The notes beneath the pieces were generated by a model. The model was not told the DNA's origin. It did no database searches and worked only from the letters and a program-made list of their open reading frames with translations. From Sialis fuliginosa (taxonomy: Eukaryota; Arthropoda; Insecta; Megaloptera; Sialidae): a stretch of DNA of 64,000 bases. Every line of letters begins with the position of its first letter. Position 1 is the stretch's first letter. Below, piece after piece: positions 23,415 to 35,000 of the stretch. The translations under genes were made by a program, and so were the position numbers. The stretch lies in contig OY540810.1 in the NCBI GenBank assembly GCA_961205875.1, positions 9,548,001 to 9,612,000 of the forward strand, given 5' to 3'.

Positions 23415-24270
23415 TATACAGGGTAGTTCAATAGTGCGTCCGGCTTTCCTAGCGCACTTCCCGTACGAGAGAGAAAAAAAAGTTTGGTACATAATATTAT
23501 TGGTTTGAAAAGATCAACGTCGTAAAATTAGCTTCAACTATACAGGATGTTCCATTTTTGCGCTATAACAAACATTTCCGATGTCATTTTTTAACCTTTA
23601 CATTAACGTCTGTTCATTTTTTATTTATTTAGTGACAGTGTTGCAAAATTATAATTTTTTTCCGAAAAATAATCCATAAGCAGGCTCAACCTTAAAAAAT
23701 CGTAGCGACCTCGTTGTTTTTTTGAAGCGATGACTTTTTTAAGCAATAATGTTAGTCCTGATACAGAGTAACATTTTGATAATAAGCAAATTGAATTTAG
23801 TTATACAGGATGTTCATTTTATGAAAACTTCAAAGTGATAAAACTAATTTTTTTTAAATGTAACTGCCCTTTTTTTTATTTCGCTGAGTTTTATCACTTT
23901 GAAGTTTGCAAGCTTTGAATTTTTTTTATAAACAACCCGAAAAACTAAATTCAATTTGTTTATTATCAAAATATTTTTCTTTACCAAAAAAAAAAAAACG
24001 AAAAAAAATATAATTTGGCAACACTGTCACTAATTCATTAAATGAACAGACATTAATGTAGAGATTAAAAAATGACATCGGAAGGCATAAAACGTTACAG
24101 TGTGTCCCATTTAAAAAAATCTTTGTTTTTATTAAAGCGTAAAAATGGAACATCCTGTATTGTTGAAAGTAATTTTACGACGTTGATCTTTTCAAACTAA
24201 TAATATTATGTACCATTTTTTTTCTCTCTCCTACGGGAAGTGCGCTAAGAAAGCCAGACTACCCTGTATA
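23415..24270. mobile_element. Family F palindromic element, copy 1
   Basis: Ends are TATACAGGGTAGT and, mirrored, ACTACCCTGTATA. Arms of about 390 bp are reverse complements with scattered mismatches, for example GAAAAGATCAACGTCGTAAA against TTTTACGACGTTGATCTTTT. The outer arms match the larger copy at 50635-52192. Inside the arms further ACAGGATGTTCCATTT termini recur (23544 and 24143), giving a concentric layout. The frame at 23926-24153 is arm sequence, not a gene. Confidence 0.85.
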
Positions 24271-24604
24271 GATACACATTAAAAGTGGATGTGAGATTTA
24301 TTTTGGGAAATACGTTTAATTGAAGAGTTTTTATTGATTACCCCTAAAAGAATTTTTCATAGTTTTTACTTTCTTTTACGATCAGATGTATTTCATACAA
24401 CTATATTAATATGAATTTGTATTAATTTAATTGTTGTTTGCAAAATTTTATTGAAAATTAAAATGTTTTAAAAATGTAACAATATCTACACTGTTTTAAT
24501 TAAAGAAACTAATGAAGACTAATAGATATCGAAACGTTTAATTAAAAAATATTTTTTAATTCAATGATCCAACCTCGTTATAAAACTGTTATACAATTTC
24601 ATAC

Positions 24605-24893
24605 ATAAATTGTTATGCCGACTTTTTTCGGATTTTGATGTAAATATCCATTTTGACCTTCCCTGAATCCATTATATTTCCGTCATGATGTGTGTGTGTG
24701 TCTGACTGTCGGTCTGTAGATTATAACTGCCTTATATCTTGCACGTAGCTGGTCTATCTCTTTTTCTAAGAAAGACTGTAGCAACTCGAATGATTCAAAT
24801 GTCGCGATCAAAATTTAACAGCAAGTTTATGAAAGTCCATATTTTCGATAACGCAAAAAAAACTAAAAAAAATTTACAGTGGAATGGTTCCTT
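24605..24893 (-). repeat. Family M retroposon-like repeat with CAGA tail
   Basis: On the minus strand the order is ATTCCACTGTAAATTTTTTT, AGCTACGTGCAAGATATAAG, a CAGACCGACAGTCAGACAC run, then GGTCAAAATGGATATTTACA. The 5' half matches 22306-22465 and the 3' half matches 31005-31190. A CAGACA run before a short conserved end is the layout of insect non-LTR 3' ends. Confidence 0.7.
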
Positions 24894-25682
24894 AAATTAC
24901 AAACATTCGCCTTGAATCTTAGGGGAAGTACGAACCCACTGAACTACCCCATGTGTGTGTGCTATCTTCTTTCTCCCTTTGCAATTCTACTACTTTTATT
25001 TCAAAAAAAATTTTGTACAAAACTCAATTATGTACAAAACTTAATCTTGTAGATATCCGTCATTTAAAACACAATGATTGATTCCCTTATGCTGTAATTG
25101 AATATTCGTTTCAATAAACATAATCCGATAAGCATCTTCAGTAGGCGTGCCCTTTAGAACATAGCACAATACATATATATTTAAGGAATTTCATATAGAG
25201 GACTATGAATTGAATTCCAACCATTGTATACAACTTGGATTTTTCATTGCTGAAATGTTTTACTGTATCCCTTATCTTTCACCTCTTTTCCCATTGACAC
25301 TGAACATTTTGCTTCGCATTCCAAAGGTCTCTCTACCTACTTATTTTTCTTTTTCTTTTCGCACGATAATCTATCTTTTTGTGTAGGAAATATTTGCATT
25401 CTGGGAATATGAAGAGGAATTGCGCTAGCCGACTTTGCATGTGTATATAATACTACTGGGTCGCTGTGTTGCATACAGTATGTATGTACATTGTTAGAAA
25501 ATTGTTGAATAGTCTTTAGTGAAGTACCTATGTTATATTTTATGCACATACATGTGACAATGTCAGAACGTAGTGAATTTGCAAGGAAAATGAAATAAAG
25601 CATAATTTTGATATTTTTATATAATTCTTTACAAATATGAGGTTTGAGGGGTGGTGTTAACAGGGGATCGCCTATACTAGAG
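24894..25682. other. AT-rich DNA, no feature seen
   Basis: The 88-codon minus frame at 25337-25603 has no recognisable domain. Nothing else seen. Confidence 0.4.
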
Positions 25683-26482
25683 TCTAACCTTTTTGTATAT
25701 AGTCATGGAACACTTTTGATTGTAAAAAAAACTGCGGAACACTATCTTACTTAATCATTAAGGTCTTTAAATAAACAATAAAAATATGCAGAACATATTT
25801 TATTTATTAAAAATTATTAACGCATTAATTTCCAGTTAGATATAAAAAATATACATTCATAAAAGCCTAATCAACATAATTTCGAAAAAAAGTGTCTTGT
25901 AAAAATGTTAAGTCAAATTTAATGTGAAACTTGAGCTTATCGGCTTTTGCAGATTTGACATAGAAATGTCAGGCCTAATATATGATAAAGCTACCCACTT
26001 TTTTTTATCAATAAGTCTTTTACTTGTTTAGTTTAAATGTTCGTAAAGAAAAACCCAGTTCAATATGATGTTGAAAACTATAGCAAAATTCTTTGCTTTT
26101 ATGGATAGAATTGGGTACTCGGTTTGCACAAAAATCCAAGTTCAGAAAAGTTTAATACGATCCGTCGATAAACTAACTGTTCTTCTTCATGAAATGAAAA
26201 TTCGTAATTCGACATAGGTATTAACTGCAACAAACGGATTTCGAATCCAATCGTAATTTTCTGTATTTAGATAACGAAAGTAATATACAATATTTTCTTC
26301 TAATAATGATCTGATCATTTATTGTTCTGTGAAACGACTGAAATAAGATTAAATACAGCTCCTCAAATATATTGTAAGTGGTAGGGATGAAAATCGGGAT
26401 CAGTTGCGGTGCTCGTGGATTGTTTTTATTATTTCGCGGAGTAGTTGTAACATTTTCGTGGAACACCGGTTAAGAACCACTG
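25683..26482. mobile_element. Probable hAT-type non-autonomous element
   Basis: The right end reads GGTTAAGAACCACTG, the complement of the classic hAT terminus CAGTGGTTCTTAACC. The left end, TCTAACCTTTTTG, keeps only the inner part. Flanks share CTAGAG (25677-25682 and 26485-26490), a worn 8-bp duplication. GGAACACT near both ends is typical of this group. The 81-codon minus frame at 26221-26466 lacks hAT transposase motifs. Confidence 0.6.
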
Positions 26483-26517
26483 GTCTAGAGTATGTAAATC
26501 AGTGATCATTATCAATA

Positions 26518-26924
26518 GGGTATTTGACTAAATTTTAAAATATTTTGTAATTTGTATATATTTATATAATAGTAACTTTTTTCTAAAATAATGCCGCAAA
26601 ACCACTAAAAATAATATTTTTCTATTCAAATGAAAAATTTCCCGCCATAACGCTCATCCAAAGTCACGTAGTATGCGCGAGTCAGTGGTTAATTAACAAA
26701 ATGAAACTAACCATGAGAAATTGAGTATTCTGACTTTAACATATTTTCTGACGTCATACCAGTAACGTTTGTGATAACGTGAAAAATAGGTTAAACATTA
26801 CAATTTTAAACTCGTTTATTATTAAAATACTGACTTATTTCACCTAAAAACACTTTAAAATGCTTATAGTAACATATATTATAAATTGTACAACAGAATT
26901 TATTGTCAATTGTGTCAAATACCC
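26518..26924. mobile_element. TA-flanked MITE with GGGTATTTGAC ends
   Basis: GGGTATTTGAC at 26518-26528 is mirrored by GTCAAATACCC at 26914-26924, and both ends abut TA. The length is 407 bp with no coding frame. A TA duplication suggests mobilisation by a Tc1/mariner-type transposase. Confidence 0.65.
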
Positions 26925-26999
26925 TACTCACTACTATATAAAAAAAAAACACATAACAATGTTTTTTTAAACCAATTTTGATATTTTATGATAGAGTTT

Positions 27000-27375
27000 C
27001 AAATAAAATAGTGTTGTTTATTGATTAGTGAAATTTCTCGGAAAAATTTAAAGAAATCAAGAACAATTTCAAACTAAAAAAAGATAAAGAAAGCTTTCAT
27101 TCAAAATCTTGAAATATTTGACTATTTGTGAGCAAAGATATCGTCAAAATAAAATTAATAAATTTAATATTGAGGGGGGTTATGCTCGCAATGCTTAAAA
27201 ATGATTTTATTTTGACAATATTTTTGTGCTCATAGGTGGTGAATCATTTCAGGATTTTGAATGGAGCTTCTTTTTTTAGTTATTTACAAAATTTTGGCTT
27301 CCTCTTAAATTTTTTTAATTTTCCAAGAAACACCTTAAAATGGGAACAAAAACTTGTGAATATCCTGTATAAAAT
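27000..27375. mobile_element. Palindromic MITE-like element
   Basis: TCAAAATCTTGAAATATTTG (27099 on) mirrors CATTTCAGGATTTTGAATGG, and AAAATAAAATTAATAAATTT is met by ATTTTATTTTGACAATATTT across a loop near 27175. Outer arms continue more weakly to about 27000 and to AATATCCTGTATAAA. Frames at 27236-27590 overlap the right arm and are not genes. Confidence 0.6.
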
Positions 27376-27445
27376 AATTTTTGATGTTACTAATCTACAT
27401 TTTTCTCTCAGAGCCTGTTTACACGGTTGTAATTTTCAACTTTTA

Positions 27446-27456
27446 CCCCCCCCCCC
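27446..27456 (+). repeat. Poly-C run (11)
   Basis: Eleven consecutive C in very AT-rich surroundings. Confidence 0.9.
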
Positions 27457-28069
27457 AATTCCCCTCAATTGTATTTTCTGCAAAAGTATCAATTTCAAAA
27501 ACATATGTCAAAATGTTTTATTATGATTCTAGGAATCAATTTTTTAGAGTGGATAAATATTTTTTGATGATTTCGAAATACTATTTTTAGAATGCACTTG
27601 AATCAAGTCCACTATGAAAAATATGAAATAATCAATTGTGTGAATCATTCGTTCACATACAAGTGCAAAAGAGAATGAAAAAAAAATCAAACATCACAGT
27701 TAATAACAACAAAAGATTTAAGCTCAACAATTCCTTATCTGCTACATCCATTGTGTATTTCATAATATCATAATGAAAATCTTTAAGCTTCAACAATAAA
27801 TCCTATCAAATTTCAATAAAACCATACATATATACTCTACGTTCTGGAGCACAATGTAAACTCCTATATGTTTTCGATCGAACGCGAATGTGTATTGTTA
27901 TCCATTAAACCCCCAGCCTTTCCGTGCGTGTTTTCTAAGGGCACGTACACACCGGCGCGTTTGCTTTAGATAAGTTTTTTTAAATAATTCAAGATTACCT
28001 TATTCTATTATTTCTTGACCTTATACATATATTAAAGTTATATACGGGGTGGATAAAAAAATGTAGCTA
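27457..28069. other. AT-rich DNA, no gene seen
   Basis: GGCACGTACACACCGGCGCG at 27940-27959 resembles an element terminus of the ACACACC type but no mirrored partner was found nearby. Confidence 0.35.
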
Positions 28070-28592
28070 TCTACGACAAACTATTTTTCTTCAGTTGTCT
28101 CTACTTCAATAAGTGATTTCGGTTTTTTTTTGGCTTGTTGAAATTGAATTGAAAATGCGAAAATGACGATTGTTTAAGAATTTATTACCAAGTAAGTAAT
28201 TTTTTTTCTAAAGTTTTCGTCGACGGTAAGAAATAGTACAATCCTTCGTCATTAAAATTTTTTTTTACTTTTTACTGTACGATTTTTTTTCACCGAAATA
28301 TACTAGATTGAAGCTATTGTTATATTTAATGTAGCCAAGTTCAAACTACATAGCATATCTCGACGAAAAAAACTTGTACTACTTCCTACCGTAAATGAAA
28401 ACAAAATCACTTACTTGGTAGTAAAATCTTAAACATAGCCAAAATCGTCAATTTGGCGCTTTTAGGTTACGTTATCTCAAAAACCTGACGTGATGGAGAA
28501 ATTTGGCCAACGAATTCGGTTTCAGCACATCAAAAACCTCCGAAATCACCTATTCAAGTAGAAACAACAAAAATAATGTCGGCCTGTGTTAT
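28070..28592. mobile_element. Family P palindromic element
   Basis: The left arm (28070-28260) and right arm (28355-28592) are reverse complements: TACCAAGTAAGTAATTTT against AAAATCACTTACTTGGTA, and GTCTCTACTTCAATAAGTGA against TCACCTATTCAAGTAGAAAC. The left arm lacks about 50 bp present in the right. No coding. Confidence 0.75.
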
Positions 28593-28607
28593 AAATAGAG
28601 CTGCATA

Positions 28608-28925
28608 CGAGACTAGATGAGACGAGAGTCAGGTAAGTCTCGTTTCGTCTGGTTTTTTATCTCAATCTAATTTCGCGAAAGTCTCGTGTGAATTTTCGTT
28701 TTATTTTGTAATTAACAAAGAAATTTTGAAATATAACTAATTTTTTTTTTCTTTAATTTTTACTAATAATTGATAATATTTTAGAACCGAAACTTATAAT
28801 TAAAGTTTATATCGTATCGGTCTCGTTTTTTTAAAATTTCAGATGGTCTCGTGTCGTCCAAATTTAAGACACGTTTGTCTCCATCAAGATCGAGAAAAGT
28901 TTCTTCTCAACTTGCAACTCGATAA
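28608..28925. repeat. Family I: TCTCG-rich repeat, copy 3
   Basis: GAGACTAGATGAGACGAGAG, AAGTCTCGTTTCGTCTGG, ATCGGTCTCG and GGTCTCGTGTCGTCC flank a T-rich core, as at 7985-8275. Confidence 0.5.
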
Positions 28926-29123
28926 CTATAAATCATACAAAATTCGAAACGGCCTTTAAATGTTTCTTATAATGTCTAATTTAAATATATATCTACATTT
29001 TAAATTATTTTGAAAAATCATTTAGATCTTATAGTTAATTAAGTATAATGAAGAAACAATTTCATTTTATAATTATAATTTTAAGGTTATTATTATTTTA
29101 ATCTATTTTAACACTTATATACC

Positions 29124-29330
29124 GGGTGGTCTATTTAAATTGAGACAAGCAAATATCTCGAAAAATTAGGATTTTCATGAAAAATGATTGGTACAAAAGT
29201 TTCAGGGTTAGGAGGTGGAAAACCAATGGTGGTAAAATTTTTGACCTTGAGTGAAAGTTTCATGGTCATTTTCAGGTGAACTTTATTTTTTTTAAGCAGA
29301 AATCTATTATTTTTTTGCAAAAATGTATTC
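29124..29330 (+). repeat. Element end, TACCGGGTGGTCTATTT type
   Basis: TATACCGGGTGGTCTATTTA, then a segment with AAGTTTCAGGGTTAGGAGGT. The opening looks like the terminus of a palindromic insect MITE, but I find no mirrored end within 1 kb, so only one arm is supported. Confidence 0.4.
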
Positions 29331-29902
29331 TACAGTAAAAAACACTGTAAAGGTTTTTCAAAAATCTGAAATTATTATTTACTATTGTTAACTGTACATG
29401 CTTAAGAAACAATTCAATTTACATTAAAAGGCATTTTTTTTTAATTTAGGATTTTTTAATGGCCAAAAAATACATAGAACCGAAACATTTACAATTAATG
29501 TAATTAAATATAAAGTTAGCAAATACTTGAGAGAATATTCATAGATTTGGAAATGAATGTGTCACCAACAAATTTTCTTTTAACAAAACCGTCTAGATAC
29601 AAAGCTAATGATTCTACCCAATTATGTTTATTTTTTATATCTTTACACAAATTTCATATTGTTGAACGGCAAATAAGATCCCAGTAGAATGACAAATGCA
29701 ATTAGAGCGTCCTTATAACAATGCTTACATATTTCATCGTGCTCATTATTTTTTTTTCATTTGGCCTTGGGTTAAATAAACCCTCATATTACCTATTTTT
29801 GAATAAGTACTTAAAATATGAATAAAGCTTTTTTTAAATAATGTTAGATATAAATGTGTGTTTTTAATGTATATTTTCTGTTATTTTTAAAACCTCAGAT
29901 GA
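29331..29902. other. AT-rich DNA, no feature seen
   Basis: Nothing firm. The minus strand at 29660-29750 reads briefly as protein-like sequence but is interrupted and unrecognised. Confidence 0.35.
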
Positions 29903-30496
29903 AGAAACTTAGATAAAAAATTAGTGGCCAAATTTTTAGGAATATATATGGATGACACATTGAAATTCACAGCACACGTTGACGAATTATGTAAAAAATT
30001 ATGCAGGTGTTGTTATCAGATAAGAATATTGAAACAATATCTGAGCGAGCACCAGTTGATGGTTTACTATTACGCACATGTATACTCTGCAATGAGGTAT
30101 GGTATCCTTCTGTGGGGAAGTACTTCAGAGGCTGGAAGAGTGTTTGTTATACAGAAAAAAAATTTAAGACTAATTTTTAATTATGATAAAAAAAAATCAC
30201 TTAGAGGTATTTTTAAAACTAACAATTTATTAACTATTTATGGTATATATGCAACAGAATTATTAAAAAATATCAAAAGCAAAAAAGAAGAAAGGAAAAA
30301 TGTAAATTATGACTTTAGAGGTAGAATCCAAGAGATATACCATAAAACTACCTTTTATGAAAGATCTCCAGATTATATGTATAACAAACTTATAAACACT
30401 CTTCCTGACATATTAAAAACCTCAAAAACATACAAAATACATTTAAAGCAGTACTTCATAATGAAGGAACCATACAGCATTGCTGAGTGCTATTAG
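29903..30496 (+). pseudogene. Reverse transcriptase C-terminus, Jockey/CR1-like LINE
   Basis: The open frame of about 198 codons (start codon absent; the frame is simply open from 29903) begins LVAKFLGIYMDDTLKF, the strand after the catalytic palm in non-LTR reverse transcriptases. It continues through HVDELCKKL, YGILLWGS and FVIQKKNLRLI to PDYMYNKLINTLPDIL and a C-terminal tail. These are characteristic of the thumb and C-terminal region of Jockey- and CR1-type LINE ORF2. The endonuclease, fingers and the catalytic FADD box would lie upstream and are missing, so the protein is inactive. The frame is uninterrupted, implying a fairly recent insertion. Clade choice between Jockey and CR1 is uncertain. 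In an intact element the protein nicks target DNA and copies the RNA in the nucleus. Confidence 0.8.
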
Positions 30497-30652
30497 CTTA
30501 ATTATTTTATATTGCAGTTAAAAAAAAAAATGTATATATTATGTATATATTTTTATTTATTTATGTATATTGTATAACTACCACATATTGACGTTTTGTA
30601 TACCTAACCAATGGTCGAACATAACAAATAAAATTTATAAAAAAAAAAAAAT
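29903..30652 (+). mobile_element. 5'-truncated non-LTR retrotransposon
   Basis: The segment contains the C-terminal reverse transcriptase frame (to 30496), about 140 bp of 3' untranslated sequence, an AATAAA signal at 30627-30632 and a 14-bp A tail ending at 30651. Heavy 5' truncation is normal for target-primed reverse transcription. The 5' junction lies at or before 29903 and I could not identify a target duplication. Confidence 0.75.
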
Positions 30653-30784
30653 AGTAAATATTCAAAAAATATTGAAAACTACATACAACTATAATCTCTA
30701 ATGGGATTTGTAGTAGTTTCAAAAATAATTAGAAAAATTAAAAAATTGACAACAGTAAACATGCTTTTTTGGTTTAGTGACAGT

Positions 30785-30930
30785 TTTAAAAAAAGTGGGT
30801 GTGTGTACTTATGTACGCGCATTAGAAGTTATATTTCTTTGACGTTGTGACATCTAGCATGTAAATGCAAAACTAAAAAAAATGTTTTTACCGACTATTA
30901 TAACAGAAATCAGTATTATCTGCACCTAAT
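30785..30930 (-). repeat. Family C repeat fragment
   Basis: GTGGGTGTGTGTACTTATGT, TGACATCTAGCATGTAAATG and CGACTATTATAACAGAAATC match, in order, the middle of family C copies at 33386-33653 and (opposite strand) 62633-62917. Both ends are missing. Confidence 0.65.
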
Positions 30931-31004
30931 CTATCTTCATGGTGTTAACGTAATTTTAATATAGTGCGCGTATTTCGTTGCATACAACGCGCATTTAATT
31001 TCAC

Positions 31005-31190
31005 CCTGAACGCGCCTGAAGAAGTATAACTTCAAAAATCTGATCCTAGATATAAAATTTGACCCTTCAATGATTTGTCATGTTTGAGTTACAGCGTCTA
31101 CAGACAGACAGACAATAGTCAAAATGGATTCAGAGAATGTCGAAATGGATATTTCCATCAAAATCTTTAAATGTAATTTTGGTTGAAATA
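31005..31190 (+). repeat. Family M retroposon-like repeat, 3' part
   Basis: CGCCTGAAGAAGTATAACTT, a CAGACAGACAGACA run and GTCGAAATGGATATTTCCAT match the 3' half of 24605-24893 (minus). Confidence 0.65.
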
Positions 31191-31573
31191 TATATTCATC
31201 CATAAATTTTTATTTTAATGTTGCACAAATCATTAACAGAGAATTGGTTCAAGTGCATCGGAAAATACATTAGATGTAAATAGATAATGCAGAATTATAA
31301 CTATTATAAAAGCTAAGATCGCTCGGCTTTTAGCAATAAGAAAGAAACAGTGTGGGGGCATCAAGAATAATTGAATAGATTTCAATGGTCGCTACGAGAC
31401 GGCGACACTATGAATAGATAGGGGTAGGGGAAAGGCTTTTAGAAATTTAATGGGTATACCATTGTAATGGCACATTTAGTTGGATGGACAATATGGACAT
31501 ACATTCTAATATTGACAATTGCTTACAAATTACAGATTCATTTGAATGTTATTTGGTATTTTATATGTCGAGA

Positions 31574-31937
31574 ACAAACCACCGAATTATCGTAATCGAC
31601 AAAAAGTTAATTTTTTGAAAGTGTATTTTAGAAATATTTTATTGAATAAATAAGGTAATTTTTATCGATTTGCGATAAAAATACCCTGATTTCTTGATCA
31701 ATCTTATCGAGAACAATAAGTATTTAAAATTTAAATTACTGATTGGGAACAAGCATGTCAATTATGAAATTTATGAAACAAAAAAAATGAAATATTAAAT
31801 TGTTTTCTAACTTTTTAAAGGTAAATTTCACGGCTGGAAGGATTTGTTTTATGATTCTATGTGTATTATGACGTCATTTGCGATACAAAACTCAATTTTG
31901 AAAAACTTGTCGCTTACGATAATTTGGCGGTTAGGGT
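31574..31937. mobile_element. Terminal-inverted-repeat element, 364 bp
   Basis: AACCACCGAATTATCGTAAT (31577 on) and its CGACAAAAAGTT continuation mirror AACTTGTCGCTTACGATAAT and TTGGCGGTTA at the right end. The inverted repeat is about 40 bp with a few mismatches. A small internal hairpin (TTTTTATCG..CGATAAAAA) lies at 31655-31679. No coding. Confidence 0.7.
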
Positions 31938-32608
31938 TCGATGTATTCTACAAAATTTGATAATATGTGAAGTCAATCCAGAATAATATAAAGCTTAACT
32001 TTTCGTCATTTTTACATTATTATATTTAATTAAATAAATTTAGTATTTTTTTAAAATAACTGTCTTATAATATAATGAAGAGCGAAATTAAAAATTAAAA
32101 TATAGGATTATTACATTATAATGGTCAATATAAGTTATTTAAAAAAATAAACGAGAAAATGGATGTTTTAATAATCGATTTATAAGGAATAAATAAAAAT
32201 AAGCATATATATTTTTTTAAAGTGCTTCATAAATCCATTGCTCAGGTATTAAAATTGGATAATCTATAAAAGTAGCAGACCACATTTGTAATGCTTCAAT
32301 TTCTAGAGTTACACAACTTTATACATACATTTTATGATAAAATTTATGATGTTCTATATACATAAATACATATATAATATTTACAAGGGGAATTATAAAG
32401 ATATTAAGAATAAAAATCTTATTTGTATAAACGTCATAAATTAAAAAAATATTCAAGCACTTATAAAACTCTTAACATTACCGAGCATTATATTTTGTGT
32501 TTTTGCAATAGCTAATAAACTACCATTGAGTTACTACAATTTTCTTCACTAAAGAAATAATATGGACGGAAAATATGCTTTTCTTAAAATGACTAAATCC
32601 ATATTAAT
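31938..32608. other. AT-rich DNA, no feature seen
   Basis: Nothing recognised. Confidence 0.4.
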
Positions 32609-33384
32609 ATCCTTAATATATATAACGTCTGTCTGTCTGTCTGTTTGATCGTTAGTGCGCTTATAACTAGAGAACCACTTATCCGATTTTCGTGTTTTTT
32701 TTAATTCATAGATATGTTCTCTGACTAGGTTATAGGATATATTTTGTTACATTAGGTAATATAAGGAATAAACAAACAAAATTTGTTCAAATATTGAACA
32801 AAATAATGTAGTAAAGAATTGTGTAGAATCAGAAGATTTAAAATAAAGTCTGCGATACCATATGTCTAACTTTTATATCTAAATCACAATGATTGATTTT
32901 ATGTTAAAAAATTTTTAAAAATGTTTGGGTTCTGTTTACGTGGACTTATAACCCGCAAAACATTAATCCTCATCGAAATAAATGATTTCATCGTCATAAA
33001 TACTTACTGTAGACATAATTTGCTTTTTACAGCATTCAATTTGGTCTTTTAGTTTAGGAAATAACTTTAAATAAGTTATATACGGTAAAATATTACTAAA
33101 AAAATTAAATTAACTAAAGAAATGCCGCGTCGCAGCGGGGTAAAGAGAACGATTTGATGCGCACGGCCGGTATTCGGATTCCCTCGGCTCGGTTGTTGTT
33201 TTGATCGTCAATTGTTTAAATTGTTAAACAGAACAAAAATTATTTGTAATTTTTGTTAGGTAATTTAGGCGTGGATTAGTTATTATTACAATAATAACTA
33301 ATCGTGTTTGTATTTAGTTCAACTATAATTTCAAAAATCCTAAACAATAAGTCTACGCGAGCGAAGCCGCGCGGGCACAGCTAA
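32609..33384 (-). repeat. Family B long retroposon-like repeat, copy 1
   Basis: On the minus strand it starts AGCTGTGCCCGCGCGGCTTC, contains a GC-richer stretch (33125-33200), CCATATGGTATCGCAGAC-like and AGTGGTTCTCTAGTTATAAG-like phrases, and ends in a CAGACAGACAGACG run. It matches 49394-50290 and 61050-61824 along its length. No coding frame survives in any copy. Probably a non-autonomous LINE derivative; class inferred from the tail. Confidence 0.75.
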
Positions 33385-33385
33385 T

Positions 33386-33653
33386 CTATTTTATAAATTC
33401 CAAAGTGTCTCTGTTTCTTTGTAATTTTTTCACGGCTAAACCACTGAGCTGAAATAAGGAAGAACATATGCTACTTTGTATCCCGGATAATTGATTAGAT
33501 AAAAAATGGGTGTGTATTTTTGTTCGTGCGATAGGTTATACTTTTTTGGAATATTGACATCTACCGTGCAAATGCGAAACTAAAAACATGTTTTATCGAG
33601 TATCATAACAGAAATCTGTATTACCACGCGGACGGATTCTCGGAAACAACTAG
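33386..33653 (-). repeat. Family C repeat, copy 1
   Basis: It shares AAACCACTGAGCTG, GTATCCCGGATAATTGATTA, AAAAAATGGGTGTG and AGTATCATAACAGAAATCTG with 56773-57054, and the reverse complement with 62633-62917. It directly abuts the family B copy. The 5' end at 33635-33653 still shows CGCGGACGG. Confidence 0.7.
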
Positions 33654-34904
33654 TTTTTTCATAATACTCGATTTAACAATTTAAGTACATTTGAAAATAG
33701 TAAAAATTACTTGATACTTTAAGTACTTTCACTGACAATGATTACTTCTTATTTAAAAAAACTTAATGATTTAGGGGGGATATTATTATATTAAATTATA
33801 GTTTTAGTAGGCACTCAGATAGTTATAAAGTAAATTCATTTAAAATCATTTACACAAACACATAAGTATTTTGTAATACATCAATAGAAAACAAAACATT
33901 ATATTATGAAATCAAATAACAATATCAACATAGAATAAAGTTTGAGTTGTTAGTGTGTAATATACCTACCTATATACATATAGTTTGAGAACTATCTGAA
34001 ATTGCATTGTCTATGAAAAACAATATAATAATTGTGTTATTTTGTACAATTGTAATAGTATTATAACCTTGTTTTCATGTAATATACGTTCGTATACTAT
34101 ACGAATTGTGGGGAAGGAAAACAGTTATTAAATTATGTTCTTTTTTATTCAACTTTTGTTTTCGATATACGTATAATTCAAGAATTTGTGTTACGTCGAA
34201 TGGTTGCTCATATATTTTTTAATATATCATTTCTCAGAAATAATAATATATGTACATCTATAGTTACGTAGGTAGTATTTTATTTATTCCTTGTATAAAC
34301 AAAGTATTTTTAATATTAGCTGGAAACATAAATTTCATGAAAATTAATAAACATTTAAAAAAAAAGTTTTTATTGAAAATGCATTAATACAATGCCAGTT
34401 ACAGGTCAAGCTAATAAAAGCTTTGTAAAAAATAAAAACAGTTTTAACTGACGACTTGAACAAATATTAACCCTTTCAAGTATAAATTGTAGTAGCGCCC
34501 TTAGTAATAATAATTCACAGAATATATTTACTTTCCTTCCAGTTTTCGTCGTTTAGAGAGAAACATACACCAGAACAAAATACAGCCTACTATAATTACT
34601 TTTTTTTCTTTTTAATCGGATTAAAGGTCGCAGAGTGAACTTTTTTCGTCGACTTGTTTTATGTTTTTCATTTTAATTTGACTTTTAATCGTGAAGACTT
34701 TCATGTTGAGAATTAGCATATTTCTTACTGATTAACTTAGCAGTATTTTTTATTCGTTTTACAAAAACAGAACTCATAACAACATCAAATTATTTCATTA
34801 TTTATATTTTAGAATATTTCTTACAATTATTTAGTTGATATTGTTATCATGTATCTACTTACTTTCGAAAAATAACTTTATTTTTTGTTTCCACAAAATT
34901 TTAA
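33654..34904. other. AT-rich DNA, no feature seen
   Basis: No gene or repeat recognised on either strand. Confidence 0.4.
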
Positions 34905-35000
34905 AATTCCATGGGGCACCGAGCATTTTATGTTTATTTTTATCAAATTGCACCATGGGCCGCATTGACGACTTAAAATTTTCCAAGGGCCGCACATAAA
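34905..35000. repeat. GGGCCGCA-motif fragment, possibly hAT-derived
   Basis: TGGGGCACCGAGCATTTTAT, CACCATGGGCCGCATTGACG and TTTCCAAGGGCCGCACATAA lie within 95 bp. Repeated GGGCCGCA subterminal motifs are common near hAT ends, but no terminus or target duplication was found. Confidence 0.3.

Noticed and set aside
29660-29750. Short protein-like minus-strand reading
   Set aside because: About 30 codons before stops, no recognised family.
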